DNA from: Pterobdella sp. o SKG-2022
Lineage: Eukaryota; Annelida; Clitellata; Hirudinida; Piscicolidae
Reading direction: 5' to 3'
Assembly (NCBI GenBank): GCA_964035795.1
Contig: CAXIVU010000056.1
Coordinates: 1 to 64,000, forward strand
DNA: 64,000 nt
The notes beneath the pieces are model-generated. The model had not been told where the DNA came from and did no database searches. It saw only the letters and a list, made by a program, of their open reading frames with translations. Within the stretch, counting starts at the first letter, position 1, and each line of letters starts with the position of its first letter. The position numbers and the translations under genes were made by a program. Below, piece after piece: positions 1-15,000 of the stretch.

Positions 1-3000
1 GTTTCGACAACGATTGCAACATCAACGCAAACAACAACTGTTATTATGACAACAACAACAGAAATGTTGTCTAAATCTACGCCAACAGTTACTACTGTAG
101 AAACAACAACGCCAACTACAATAACTGTAAGAACAACTTCATTGGCTACAGCTACAACAGTTTCGACAACGATTGCAACATCAACGCAAACAACAACTGT
201 TATTATGACAACAACGACAGAAATGTTGTCTAAATCTACGCCAACAGTTACTACTGTAGAAACAACAACGCCAACTACAATAACTGTAACAACAACTTCA
301 TTGGCTACAGCTACAACAGTTTCGACAACGATTGCAACATCAACGCAAACAACAACTGTTATTATGACAACAACGACAGAAATGTTGTCTAAATCTACGC
401 CAACAGTTACTACTGTAGAAACAACAACGCCAACTACAATAACTGTAACAACAACTTCATTGGCTACAGCTACAACAGTTTCGACAACGATTGCAACATC
501 AACGCAAACAACAACTGTTATTATGACAACAACGACAGAAATGTTGTCTAAATCTACGCCAACAGTTACTACTGTAGAAACAACAACGCCAACTACAATT
601 TCTGTAACAACAACTTCATTGGCTACAGCTACAACAGTTTCGACAACGATTGCAACATCAACGCAAACAACAACTGTTATTATGACAACAACGACAGAAA
701 TGTTGTCTAAATCTACGCCAACAGTTACTACTGTAGAAACAACAACGCCAACTACAATAACTGTAACAACAACTTCATTGGCTACAGCTACAACAGTTTC
801 GACAACGATTGCAACATCAACGCAAACAACAACTGTTCGTATGACAACAACGACAGAAATGTTGTCTAAATCTACGCCTACAGTTACTACTGTAGAAACA
901 ACAACGCCAACTACAATAACTGTAACAACAACTTCATTGGCTACAGCTACAACAGTTTCGACAACGATTGCAACATCAACGCAAACAACAACTGTTCGTA
1001 TGACAACAACGACAGAAATGTTGTCTGAATCTACGCCTACAGTTACTACTGTAGAAACAACAACGCCAACTACAATAACTGTAACAACAACTTCATTGGC
1101 TACAGCTACAACAGTTTCGACAACGATTGCAACATCAACGCAAACAACAACTGTTATTATGACAACAACGACAGAAATGTTGTCTAAATCTACGCCAACA
1201 GTTACTACTGTAGAAACAACAACGCCAACTACAATTTCTGTAACAACAACTTCATTGGCTACAGCTACAACAGTTTCGACAACGATTGCAACATCAACGC
1301 AAACAACAACTGTTATTATGACAACAACGACAGAAATGTTGTCTAAATCTACGCCAACAGTTACTACTGTAGAAACAACAACGCCAACTACAATTTCTGT
1401 AACAACAACTTCATTGGCTACAGCTACAACAGTTTCGACAACGATTGCAACATCAACGCAAACAACAACTGTTATTATGACAACAACGACAGAAATGTTG
1501 TCTAAATCTACGCCAACAGTTACTACTGTAGAAACAACAACGCCAACTACAATAACTGTAACAACAACTTCATTGGCTACAGCTACAACAGTTTCGACAA
1601 CGATTGCAACATCAACGCAAACAACAACTGTTCGTATGACAACAACGACAGAAATGTTGTCTGAATCTACGCCTACAGTTACTACTGTAGAAACAACAAC
1701 GCCAACTACAATAACTGTAACAACAACTTCATTGGCTACAGCTACAACAGTTTCGACAACGATTGCAACATCAACGCAAACAACAACTGTTATTATGACA
1801 ACAACGACAGAAATGTTGTCTAAATCTACGCCAACAGTTACTACTGTAGAAACAACAACGCCAACTACAATAACTGTAACAACAACTTCATTGGCTACAG
1901 CTACAACAGTTTCGACAACGATTGCAACATCAACGCAAACAACAACTGTTATTATGACAACAACGACAGAAATGTTGTCTAAATCTACGCCAACAGTTAC
2001 TACTGTAGAAACAACAACGCCAACTACAATAACTGTAACAACAACTTCATTGGCTACAGCTACAACATTTTCGACAACGATTGCAACATCAACGCAAACA
2101 ACAACTGTTATTATGACAACAACGACAGAAATGTTGTCTAAATCTACGCCAACAGTTACTACTGTAGAAACAACAACGCCAACTACAATAACTGTAACAA
2201 CAACTTCATTGGCTACAGCTACAACAGTTTCGACAACGATTGCAACATCAACGCAAACAACAACTGTTATTATGACAACAACGACAGAAATGTTGTCTAA
2301 ATCTACGCCAACAGTTACTACTGTAGAAACAACAACGCCAACTACAATAACTGTAACAACAACTTCATTGGCTACAGCTACAACAGTTTCGACAACGATT
2401 GCAACATCAACGCAAACAACAACTGTTATTATGACAACAACGACAGAAATGTTGTCTAAATCTACGCCAACAGTTACTACTGTAGAAACAACAACGCCAA
2501 CTACAATTTCTGTAACAACAACTTCATTGGCTACAGCTACAACAGTTTCGACAACGATTGCAACATCAACGCAAACAACAACTGTTATTATGACAACAAC
2601 GACAGAAATGTTGTCTAAATCTACGCCGACAGTTACTACTGTAGAAACAACAACGCCAACTACAATTTCTGTAACAACAACTTCATTGGCTACAGCTACA
2701 ACAGTTTCGACAACGATTGCAACATCAACGCAAACAACAACTGTTATTATGACAACAACGACAGAAATGTTGTCTAAATCTACGCCAACAGTTACTACTG
2801 TAGAAACAACAACGCCAACTACAATTTCTGTAACAACAACTTCATTGGCTACAGCTACAACAGTTTCGACAACGATTGCAACATCAACGCAAACAACAAC
2901 TGTTATTATGACAACAACGACAGAAATGTTGTCTAAATCTACGCCAACAGTTACTACTGTAGAAACAACAACGCCAACTACAATAACTGTAACAACAACT

Positions 3001-6000
3001 TCATTGGCTACAGCTACAACAGTTTCGACAACGATTGCAACATCAACGCAAACAACAACTGTTATTATGACAACAACGACAGAAATGTTGTCTAAATTTA
3101 CGCCAACAGTTACTACTGTAGAAACAACAACGCCAACTACAATTTCTGTAACAACAACTTCATTGGCTACAGCTACAACAGTTTCGACAACGATTGCAAC
3201 ATCAACGCAAACAACAACTGTTATTATGACAACAACAACAGAAATGTTGTCTAAATCTACGCCAACAGTTACTACTGTAGAAACAACAACGCCAACTACA
3301 ATAACTGTAAGAACAACTTCATTGGCTACAGCTACAACAGTTTCGACAACGATTGCAACATCAACGCAAACAACAACTGTTATTATGACAACAACGACAG
3401 AAATGTTGTCTAAATCTACGCCAACAGTTACTACTGTAGAAACAACAACGCCAACTACAATAACTGTAACAACAACTTCATTGGCTACAGCTACAACAGT
3501 TTCGACAACGATTGCAACATCAACGCAAACAACAACTGTTATTATGACAACAACGACAGAAATGTTGTCTAAATCTACGCCAACAGTTACTACTGTAGAA
3601 ACAACAACGCCAACTACAATTTCTGTAACAACAACTTCATTGGCTACAGCTACAACAGTTTCGACAACGATTGCAACATCAACGCAAACAACAACTGTTA
3701 TTATGACAACAACGACAGAAATGTTGTCTAAATCTACGCCAACAGTTACTACTGTAGAAACAACAACGCCAACTACAATAACTGTAACAACAACTTCATT
3801 GGCTACAGCTACAACAGTTTCGACAACGATTGCAACATCAACGCAAACAACAACTGTTCGTATGACAACAACGACAGAAATGTTGTCTAAATCTACGCCT
3901 ACAGTTACTACTGTAGAAACAACAACGCCAACTACAATAACTGTAAGAACAACTTCATTGGCTACAGCTACAACAGTTTCGACAACGATTGCAACATCAA
4001 CGCAAACAACAACTGTTATTATGACAACAACGACAGAAATGTTGTCTAAATCTACGCCGACAGTTACTACTGTAGAAACAACAACGCCAACTACAATAAC
4101 TGTAACAACAACTTCATTGGCTACAGCTACAACAGTTTCGACAACGATTGCAACATCAACGCAAACAACAACTGTTATTATGACAACAACGACAGAAATG
4201 TTGTCTAAATCTACGCCAACAGTTACTACTGTAGAAACAACAACGCCAACTACAATTTCTGTAACAACAACTTCATTGGCTACAGCTACAACAGTTTCGA
4301 CAACGATTGCAACATCAACGCAAACAACAACTGTTATTATGACAACAACGACAGAAATGTTGTCTAAATCTACGCCAACAGTTACTACTGTAGAAACAAC
4401 AACGCCAACTACAATAACTGTAACAACAACTTCATTGGCTACAGCTACAACAGTTTCGACAACGATTGCAACATCAACGCAAACAACAACTGTTATTATG
4501 ACAACAACGACAGAAATGTTGTCTAAATCTACGCCAACAGTTACTACTGTAGAAACAACAACGCCAACTACAATTTCTGTAACAACAACTTCATTGGCTA
4601 CAGCTACAACAGTTTCGACAACGATTGCAACATCAACGCAAACAACAACTGTTATTATGACAACAACGACAGAAATGTTGTCTAAATCTACGCCAACAGT
4701 TACTACTGTAGAAACAACAACGTCAACTACAATAACTGTAACAACAACTTCATTGGCTACAGCTACAACAGTTTCGACAACGATTGCAACATCAACGCAA
4801 ACAACAACTGTTATTATAACAACAACGACAGAAATGTTGTCTAAATCTACGCCAACAGTTACTACTGTAGAAACAACAACGCCAACTACAATAACTGTAA
4901 CAACAACTTCATTGGCTACAGCTACAACAGTTTCGACAACGATTGCAACATCAACGCAAACAACAACTGTTATTATGACAACAATGACAGAAATGTTGTC
5001 TAAATCTACGCCAACAGTTACTACTGTAGAAACAACAACGCCAACTACAATAACTGTAACAACAACTTCATTGGCTACAGCTACAACAGTTTCGACAACG
5101 ATTGCAACATCAACGCAAACAACAACTGTTATTATGACAACAACGACAGAAATGTTGTCTAAATCTACGCCAACAGTTACTACTGTAGAAACAACAACGC
5201 CAACTACAATTTCTGTAACAACAACTTCATTGGCTACAGCTACAACAGTTTCGACAACGATTGCAACATCAACGCAAACAACAACTGTTATTATGACAAC
5301 AACGACAGAAATGTTGTCTAAATCTACGCCAACAGTTACTACTGTAGAAACAACAACGTCAACTACAGTAACTGTAACAACAACTTCATTGGCTACAGCT
5401 ACAACAGTTTCGACAACGATTGCAACATCAACGCAAACAACAACTGTTATTATAACAACAACGACAGAAATGTTGTCTAAATCTACGCCAACAGTTACTA
5501 CTGTAGAAACAACAACGCCAACTACAATAACTGTAACAACAACTTCATTGGCTACAGCTACAACAGTTTCGACAACGATTGCAACATCAACGCAAACAAC
5601 AACTGTTATTATGACAACAATGACAGAAATGTTGTCTAAATCTACGCCAACAGTTACTACTGTAGAAACAACAACGCCAACTACAATAACTGTAACAACA
5701 ACTTCATTGGCTACAGCTACAACAGTTTCGACAACGATTGCAACATCAACGCAAACAACAACTGTTATTATGACAACAACGACAGAAATGTTGTCTAAAT
5801 CTACGCCAACAGTTACTACTGTAGAAACAACAACGCCAACTACAATAACTGTAACAACAACTTCATTGGCTACAGCTACAACAGTTTCGACAACGATTGC
5901 AACATCAACGCAAACAACAACTGTTATTATGACAACAACGACAGAAATGTTGTCTAAATCTACGCCAACAGTTACTACTGTAGAAACAACAACGCCAACT

Positions 6001-9000
6001 ACAATAACTGTAACAACAACTTCATTGGCTACAGCTACAACAGTTTCGACAACGATTGCAACATCAACGCAAACAACAACTGTTATTATGACAACAACAA
6101 CAGAAATGTTGTCTAAATCTACGCCAACAGTTACTACTGTAAAAACAACAACGCCAACTACAATTTCTGTAACAACAACTTCATTGGCTACAGCTACAAC
6201 AGTTTCGACAACGATTGCAACATCAACGCAAACAACAACTGTTATTATGACAACAACGACAGAAATGTTGTCTAAATCTACGCCAACAGTTACTACTGTA
6301 GAAACAACAACGCCAACTACAATTTCTGTAACAACAACTTCATTGGCTACAGCTACAACAGTTTCGACAACGATTGCAACATCAACGCAAACAACAACTG
6401 TTCGTATGACAACAACGACAGAAATGTTGTCTAAATCTACGCCTACAGTTACTACTGTAGAAACAACAACGCCAACTACAATAACTGTAAGAACAACTTC
6501 ATTGGCTACAGCTACAACAGTTTCGACAACGATTGCAACATCAACGCAAACAACAACTGTTATTATGACAACAACGACAGAAATGTTGTCTAAATCTACG
6601 CCGACAGTTACTACTGTAGAAACAACAACGCCAACTACAATAACTGTAACAACAACTTCATTGGCTACAGCTACAACAGTTTCGACAACGATTGCAACAT
6701 CAACGCAAACAACAACTGTTATTATGACAACAACGACAGAAATGTTGTCTAAATCTACGCCAACAGTTACTACTGTAGAAACAACAACGCCAACTACAAT
6801 TTCTGTAACAACAACTTCATTGGCTACAGCTACAACAGTTTCGACAACGATTGCAACATCAACGCAAACAACAACTGTTATTATGACAACAACGACAGAA
6901 ATGTTGTCTAAATCTACGCCAACAGTTACTACTGTAAAAACAACAACGCCAACTACAATAACTGTAACAACAACTTCATTGGCTACAGCTACAACATTTT
7001 CGACAACGATTGCAACATCAACGCAAACAACAACTGTTATTATGACAACAACGACAGAAATGTTGTCTAAATCTACGCCAACAGTTACTACTGTAGAAAC
7101 AACAACGCCAACTACAATAACTGTAACAACAACTTCATTGGCTACAGCTACAACAGTTTCGACAACGATTGCAACATCAACGCAAACAACAACTGTTATT
7201 ATGACAACAACGACAGAAATGTTGTCTAAATCTACGCCAACAGTTACTACTGTAGAAACAACAACGCCAACTACAATAACTGTAACAACAACTTCATTGG
7301 CTACAGCTACAACAGTTTCGACAACGATTGCAACATCAACGCAAACAACAACTGTTTATATGACAACAACGACAGAAATGTTGTCTAAATCTACGCCAAC
7401 AGTTACTACTGTAGAAACAACAACGCCAACTACAATAACTGTAACAACAACTTCATTGGCTACAGCTACAACAGTTTCGACAACGATTGCAACATCAACG
7501 CAAACAACAACTGTTATTATGACAACAACGACAGAAATGTTGTCTAAATCTACGCCGACAGTTACTACTGTAGAAACAACAACGCCAACTACAATTTCTG
7601 TAACAACAACTTCATTGGCTACAGCTACAACAGTTTCGACAACGATTGCAACATCAACGCAAACAACAACTGTTATTATGACAACAACGACAGAAATGTT
7701 GTCTAAATCTACGCCAACAGTTACTACTGTAGAAACAACAACGCCAACTACAATTTCTGTAACAACAACTTCATTGGCTACAGCTACAACAGTTTCGACA
7801 ACGATTGCAACATCAACGCAAACAACAACTGTTATTATGACAACAACGACAGAAATGTTGTCTAAATCTACGCCAACAGTTACTACTGTAGAAACAACAA
7901 CGCCAACTACAATAACTGTAACAACAACTTCATTGGCTACAGCTACAACAGTTTCGACAACGATTGCAACATCAACGCAAACAACAACTGTTCGTATGAC
8001 AACAACGACAGAAATGTTGTCTAAATCTACGCCTACAGTTACTACTGTAGAAACAACAACGCCAACTACAATAACTGTAACAACAACTTCATTGGCTACA
8101 GCTACAACAGTTTCGACAACGATTGCAACATCAACGCAAACAACAACTGTTATTATGACAACAACGACAGAAATGTTGTCTAAATCTACGCCAACAGTTA
8201 CTACTGTAGAAACAACAACGCCAACTACAATAACTGTAACAACAACTTCATTGGCTACAGCTACAACAGTTTCGACAACGATTGCAACATCAACGCAAAC
8301 AACAACTGTTATTATGACAACAACGACAGAAATGTTGTCTAAATCTACGCCAACAGTTACTACTGTAGAAACAACAACGCCAACTACAATTTCTGTAACA
8401 ACAACTTCATTGGCTACAGCTACAACAGTTTCGACAACGATTGCAACATCAACGCAAACAACAACTGTTATTATGACAACAACGACAGAAATGTTGTCTA
8501 AATCTACGCCAACAGTTACTACTGTAGAAACAACAACGCCAACTACAATTTCTGTAACAACAACTTCATTGGCTACAGCTACAACAGTTTCGACAACGAT
8601 TGCAACATCAACGCAAACAACAACTGTTATTATGACAACAACGACAGAAATGTTGTCTAAATCTACGCCAACAGTTACTACTGTAGAAACAACAACTCCA
8701 ACTACAATAACTGTAACAACAACTTCATTGGCTACAGCTACAACAGTTTCGACAACGATTGCAACATCAACGCAAACAACAACTGTTATTATGACAACAA
8801 CGACAGAAATGTTGTCTAAATCTACGCCAACAGTTACTACTGTAGAAACAACAACGCCAACTACAATAACTGTAACAACAACTTCATTGGCTACAGCTAC
8901 AACAGTTTCGACAACGATTGCAACATCAACGCAAACAACAACTGTTATTATGACAACAACGACAGAAATGTTGTCTAAATCTACGCCAACAGTTACTACT

Positions 9001-12000
9001 GTAGAAACAACAACGCCAACTACAATTTCTGTAACAACAACTTCATTGGCTACAGCTACAACAGTTTCGACAACGATTGCAACATCAACGCAAACAACAA
9101 TTGTTATTATGACAACAACGACAGAAATGTTGTCTAAATCTACGCCAACAGTTACTACTGTAGAAACAACAACGCCAACTACAATTTCTGTAACAACAAC
9201 TTCATTGGCTACAGCTACAACAGTTTCGACAACGATTGCAACATCAACGCAAACAACAACTGTTATTATGACAACAACGACAGAAATGTTGTCTAAATCT
9301 ACGCCAACAGTTACTACTGTAGAAACAACAACGCCAACTACAATAACTGTAACAACAACTTCATTGGCTACAGCTACAACAGTTTCGACAACGATTGCAA
9401 CATCAACGCAAACAACAACTGTTCGTATGACAACAACGACAGAAATGTTGTCTAAATCTACGCCTACAGTTACTACTGTAGAAACAACAACGCCAACTAC
9501 AATAACTGTAACAACAACTTCATTGGCTACAGCTACAACAGTTTCGACAACGATTGCAACATCAACGCAAACAACAACTGTTATTATGACAACAACGACA
9601 GAAATGTTGTCTAAATCTACGCCAACAGTTACTACTGTAGAAACAACAACGCCAACTACAATAACTGTAACAACAACTTCATTGGCTACAGCTACAACAG
9701 TTTCGACAACGATTGCAACATCAACGCAAACAACAACTGTTATTATGACAACAACGACAGAAATGTTGTCTAAATCTACGCCAACAGTTACTACTGTAAA
9801 AACAACAACGCCAACTACAATAACTGTAACAACAACTTCATTGGCTACAGCTACAACAGTTTCGACAACGATTGCAACATCAACGCAAACAACAACTGTT
9901 ATTATGACAACAACGACAGAAATGTTGTCTAAATCTACGCCAACAGTTACTACTGTAGAAACAACAACGCCAACTACAATAACTGTAAGAACAACTTCAT
10001 TGGCTACAGCTACAACAGTTTCGACAACGATTGCAACATCAACGCAAACAACAACTGTTATTATGACAACAACGACAGAAATGTTGTCTAAATCTACGCC
10101 GACAGTTACTACTGTAGAAACAACAACGCCAACTACAATAACTGTAACAACAACTTCATTGGCTACAGCTACAACAGTTTCGACAACGATTGCAACATCA
10201 TCGCAAACAACAACTGTTATTATGACAACAACGACAGAAATGTTGTCTAAATCTACGCCAACAGTTACTACTGTAGAAACAACAACGCCAACTACAATAA
10301 CTGTAACAACAACTTCATTGGCTACAGCTACAACATTTTCGACAACGATTGCAACATCAACGCAAACAACAACTGTTATTATGACAACAACGACAGAAAT
10401 GTTGTCTAAATCTACGCCAACAGTTACTACTGTAGAAACAACAACGCCAACTACAATAACTGTAACAACAACTTCATTGGCTACAGCTACAACAGTTTCG
10501 ACAACGATTGCAACATCAACGCAAACAACAACTGTTATTATGACAACAACGACAGAAATGTTGTCTAAATCTACGCCAACAGTTACTACTGTAGAAACAA
10601 CAACGCCAACTACAATAACTGTAACAACAACTTCATTGGCTACAGCTACAACAGTTTCGACAACGATTGCAACATCAACGCAAACAACAACTGTTATTAT
10701 GACAACAACGACAGAAATGTTGTCTAAATCTACGCCAACAGTTACTACTGTAGAAACAACAACGCCAACTACAATTTCTGTAACAACAACTTCATTGGCT
10801 ACAGCTACAACAGTTTCGACAACGATTGCAACATCAACGCAAACAACAACTGTTATTATGACAACAACGACAGAAATGTTGTCTAAATCTACGCCAACAG
10901 TTACTACTGTAGAAACAACAACGCCAACTACAATTTCTGTAACAACAACTTCATTGGCTACAGCTACAACAGTTTCGACAACGATTGCAACATCAACGCA
11001 AACAACAACTGTTATTATGACAACAACGACAGAAATGTTGTCTAAATCTACGCCAACAGTTACTACTGTAGAAACAACAACGCCAACTACAATTTCTGTA
11101 ACAACAACTTCATTGGCTACAGCTACAACAGTTTCGACAACGATTGCAACATCAACGCAAACAACAACTGTTATTATGACAACAACGACAGAAATGTTGT
11201 CTAAATCTACGCCAACAGTTACTACTGTAGAAACAACAACGCCAACTACAATAACTGTAACAACAACTTCATTGGCTACAGCTACAACAGTTTCGACAAC
11301 GATTGCAACATCAACGCAAACAACAACTGTTATTATGACAACAACGACAGAAATGTTGTCTAAATCTACGCCAACAGTTACTACTGTAGAAACAACAACG
11401 CCAACTACAATTTCTGTAACAACAACTTCATTGGCTACAGCTACAACAGTTTCGACAACGATTGCAACATCAACGCAAACAACAACTGTTATTATGACAA
11501 CAACGACAGAAATGTTGTCTAAATCTACGCCAACAGTTACTACTGTAGAAACAACAACGCCAACTACAATTTCTGTAACAACAACTTCATTGGCTACAGC
11601 TACAACAGTTTCGACAACGATTGCAACATCAACGCAAACAACAACTGTTATTATGACAACAACGACAGAAATGTTGTCTAAATCTACGCCAACAGTTACT
11701 ACTGTAGAAACAACAACGCCAACTACAATAACTGTAACAACAACTTCATTGGCTACAGCTACAACAGTTTCGACAACGATTGCAACATCAACGCAAACAA
11801 CAACTGTTATTATGACAACAACGACAGAAATGTTGTCTAAATCTACGCCAACAGTTACTACTGTAGAAACAACAACGCCAACTACAATAACTGTAACAAC
11901 AACTTCATTGGCTACAGCTACAACAGTTTCGACAACGATTGCAACATCAACGCAAACAACAACTGTTATTATGACAACAACGACAGAAATGTTGTCTAAA

Positions 12001-15000
12001 TCTACGCCAACAGTTACTACTGTAGAAACAACAACGCCAACTACAATTTCTGTAACAACAACTTCATTGGCTACAGCTACAACAGTTTCGACAACGATTG
12101 CAACATCAACGCAAACAACAACTGTTATTATGACAACAACGACAGAAATGTTGTCTAAATCTACGCCAACAGTTACTACTGTAGAAACAACAACGCCAAC
12201 TACAATTTCTGTAACAACAACTTCATTGGCTACAGCTACAACAGTTTCGACAACGATTGCAACATCAACGCAAACAACAACTGTTATTATGACAACAACG
12301 ACAGAAATGTTGTCTAAATCTACGCCAACAGTTACTACTGTAGAAACAACAACGCCAACTGAAATAACTGTAACAACAACTTCATTGGCTACAGCTACAA
12401 CAGTTTCGACAACGATTGCAACATCAACGCAAACAACAACTGTTCGTATGACAACAACGACAGAAATGTTGTCTAAATCTACGCCTACAGTTACTACTGT
12501 AGAAACAACAACGCCAACTACAATAACTGTAACAACAACTTCATTGGCTACAGCTACAACAGTTTCGACAACGATTGCAACATCAACGCAAACAACAACT
12601 GTTATTATGACAACAACGACAGAAATGTTGTCTAAATCTACGCCAACAGTTACTACTGTAGAAACAACAACGCCAACTACAATAACTGTAACAACAACTT
12701 CATTGGCTACAGCTACAACAGTTTCGACAACGATTGCAACATCAACGCAAACAACAACTGTTATTATGACAACAACGACAGAAATGTTGTCTAAATCTAC
12801 GCCAACAGTTACTACTGTAAAAACAACAACGCCAACTACAATAACTGTAACAACAACTTCATTGGCTACAGCTACAACAGTTTCGACAACGATTGCAACA
12901 TCAACGCAAACAACAACAGTTATTATGACAACAACGATAGAAATGTTGTCTAAATCTACGCCAACAGTTACTACTGTAGAAACAACAACGCCAACTACAA
13001 TAACTGTAAGAACAACTTCATTGGCTACAGCTACAACAGTTTCGACAACGATTGCAACATCAACGCAAACAACAACTGTTATTATGACAACAACGACAGA
13101 AATGTTGTCTAAATCTACGCCGACAGTTACTACTGTAGAAACAACAACGCCAACTACAATAACTGTAACAACAACTTCATTGGCTACAGCTACAACAGTT
13201 TCGACAACGATTGCAACATCATCGCAAACAACAACTGTTATTATGACAACAACGACAGAAATGTTGTCTAAATCTACGCCAACAGTTACTACTGTAGAAA
13301 CAACAACGCCAACTACAATAACTGTAACAACAACTTCATTGGCTACAGCTACAACATTTTCGACAACGATTGCAACATCAACGCAAACAACAACTGTTAT
13401 TATGACAACAACGACAGAAATGTTGTCTAAATCTACGCCAACAGTTACTACTGTAGAAACAACAACGCCAACTACAATTTCTGTAACAACAACTTCATTG
13501 GCTACAGCTACAACAGTTTCGACAACGATTGCAACATCAACGCAAACAACAACTGTTATTATGACAACAACGACAGAAATGTTGTCTAAATCTACGCCAA
13601 CAGTTACTACTGTAGAAACAACAACGCCAACTACAATTTCTGTAACAACAACTTCATTGGCTACAGCTACAACAGTTTCGACAACGATTGCAACATCAAC
13701 GCAAACAACAACTGTTATTATGACAACAACGACAGAAATGTTGTCTAAATCTACGCCAACAGTTACTACTGTAGAAACAACAACGCCAACTACAATAACT
13801 GTAACAACAACTTCATTGGCTACAGCTACAACAGTTTCGACAACGATTGCAACATCAACGCAAACAACAACTGTTATTATGACAACAACGACAGAAATGT
13901 TGTCTAAATCTACGCCAACAGTTACTACTGTAGAAACAACAACGCCAACTACAATTTCTGTAACAACAACTTCATTGGCTACAGCTACAACAGTTTCGAC
14001 AACGATTGCAACATCAACGCAAACAACAACTGTTATTATGACAACAACGACAGAAATGTTGTCTAAATCTACGCCAACAGTTACTACTGTAGAAACAACA
14101 ACGCCAACTACAATTTCTGTAACAACAACTTCATTGGCTACAGCTACAACAGTTTCGACAACGATTGCAACATCAACGCAAACAACAACTGTTATTATGA
14201 CAACAACGACAGAAATGTTGTCTAAATCTACGCCAACAGTTACTACTGTAGAAACAACAACGCCAACTACAATAACTGTAACAACAACTTCATTGGCTAC
14301 AGCTACAACAGTTTCGACAACGATTGCAACATCAACGCAAACAACAACTGTTATTATGACAACAACGACAGAAATGTTGTCTAAATCTACGCCAACAGTT
14401 ACTACTGTAGAAACAACAACGCCAACTACAATTTCTGTAACAACAACTTCATTGGCTACAGCTACAACAGTTTCGACAACGATTGCAACATCAACGCAAA
14501 CAACAACTGTTATTATGACAACAACGACAGAAATGTTGTCTAAATCTACGCCAACAGTTACTACTGTAGAAACAACAACGCCAACTACAATAACTGTAAC
14601 AACAACTTCATTGGCTACAGCTACAACAGTTTCGACAACGATTGCAACATCAACGCAAACAACAACTGTTATTATGACAACAACGACAGAAATGTTGTCT
14701 AAATCTACGCCAACAGTTACTACTGTAGAAACAACAACGCCAACTACAATAACTGTAACAACAACTTCATTGGCTACAGCTACAACAGTTTCGACAACGA
14801 TTGCAACATCAACGCAAACAACAACTGTTATTATGACAACAACGACAGAAATGTTGTCTAAATCTACGCCAACAGTTACTACTGTAGAAACAACAACGCC
14901 AACTACAATAACTGTAACAACAACTTCATTGGCTACAGCTACAACAGTTTCGACAACGATTGCAACATCAACGCAAACAACAACTGTTATTATGACAACA

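Noticed and set aside
46..48. ATG 46 as a true translation start
   Set aside because: The same ATG begins every unit and the frame is already open from base 1. The real start is outside the window.
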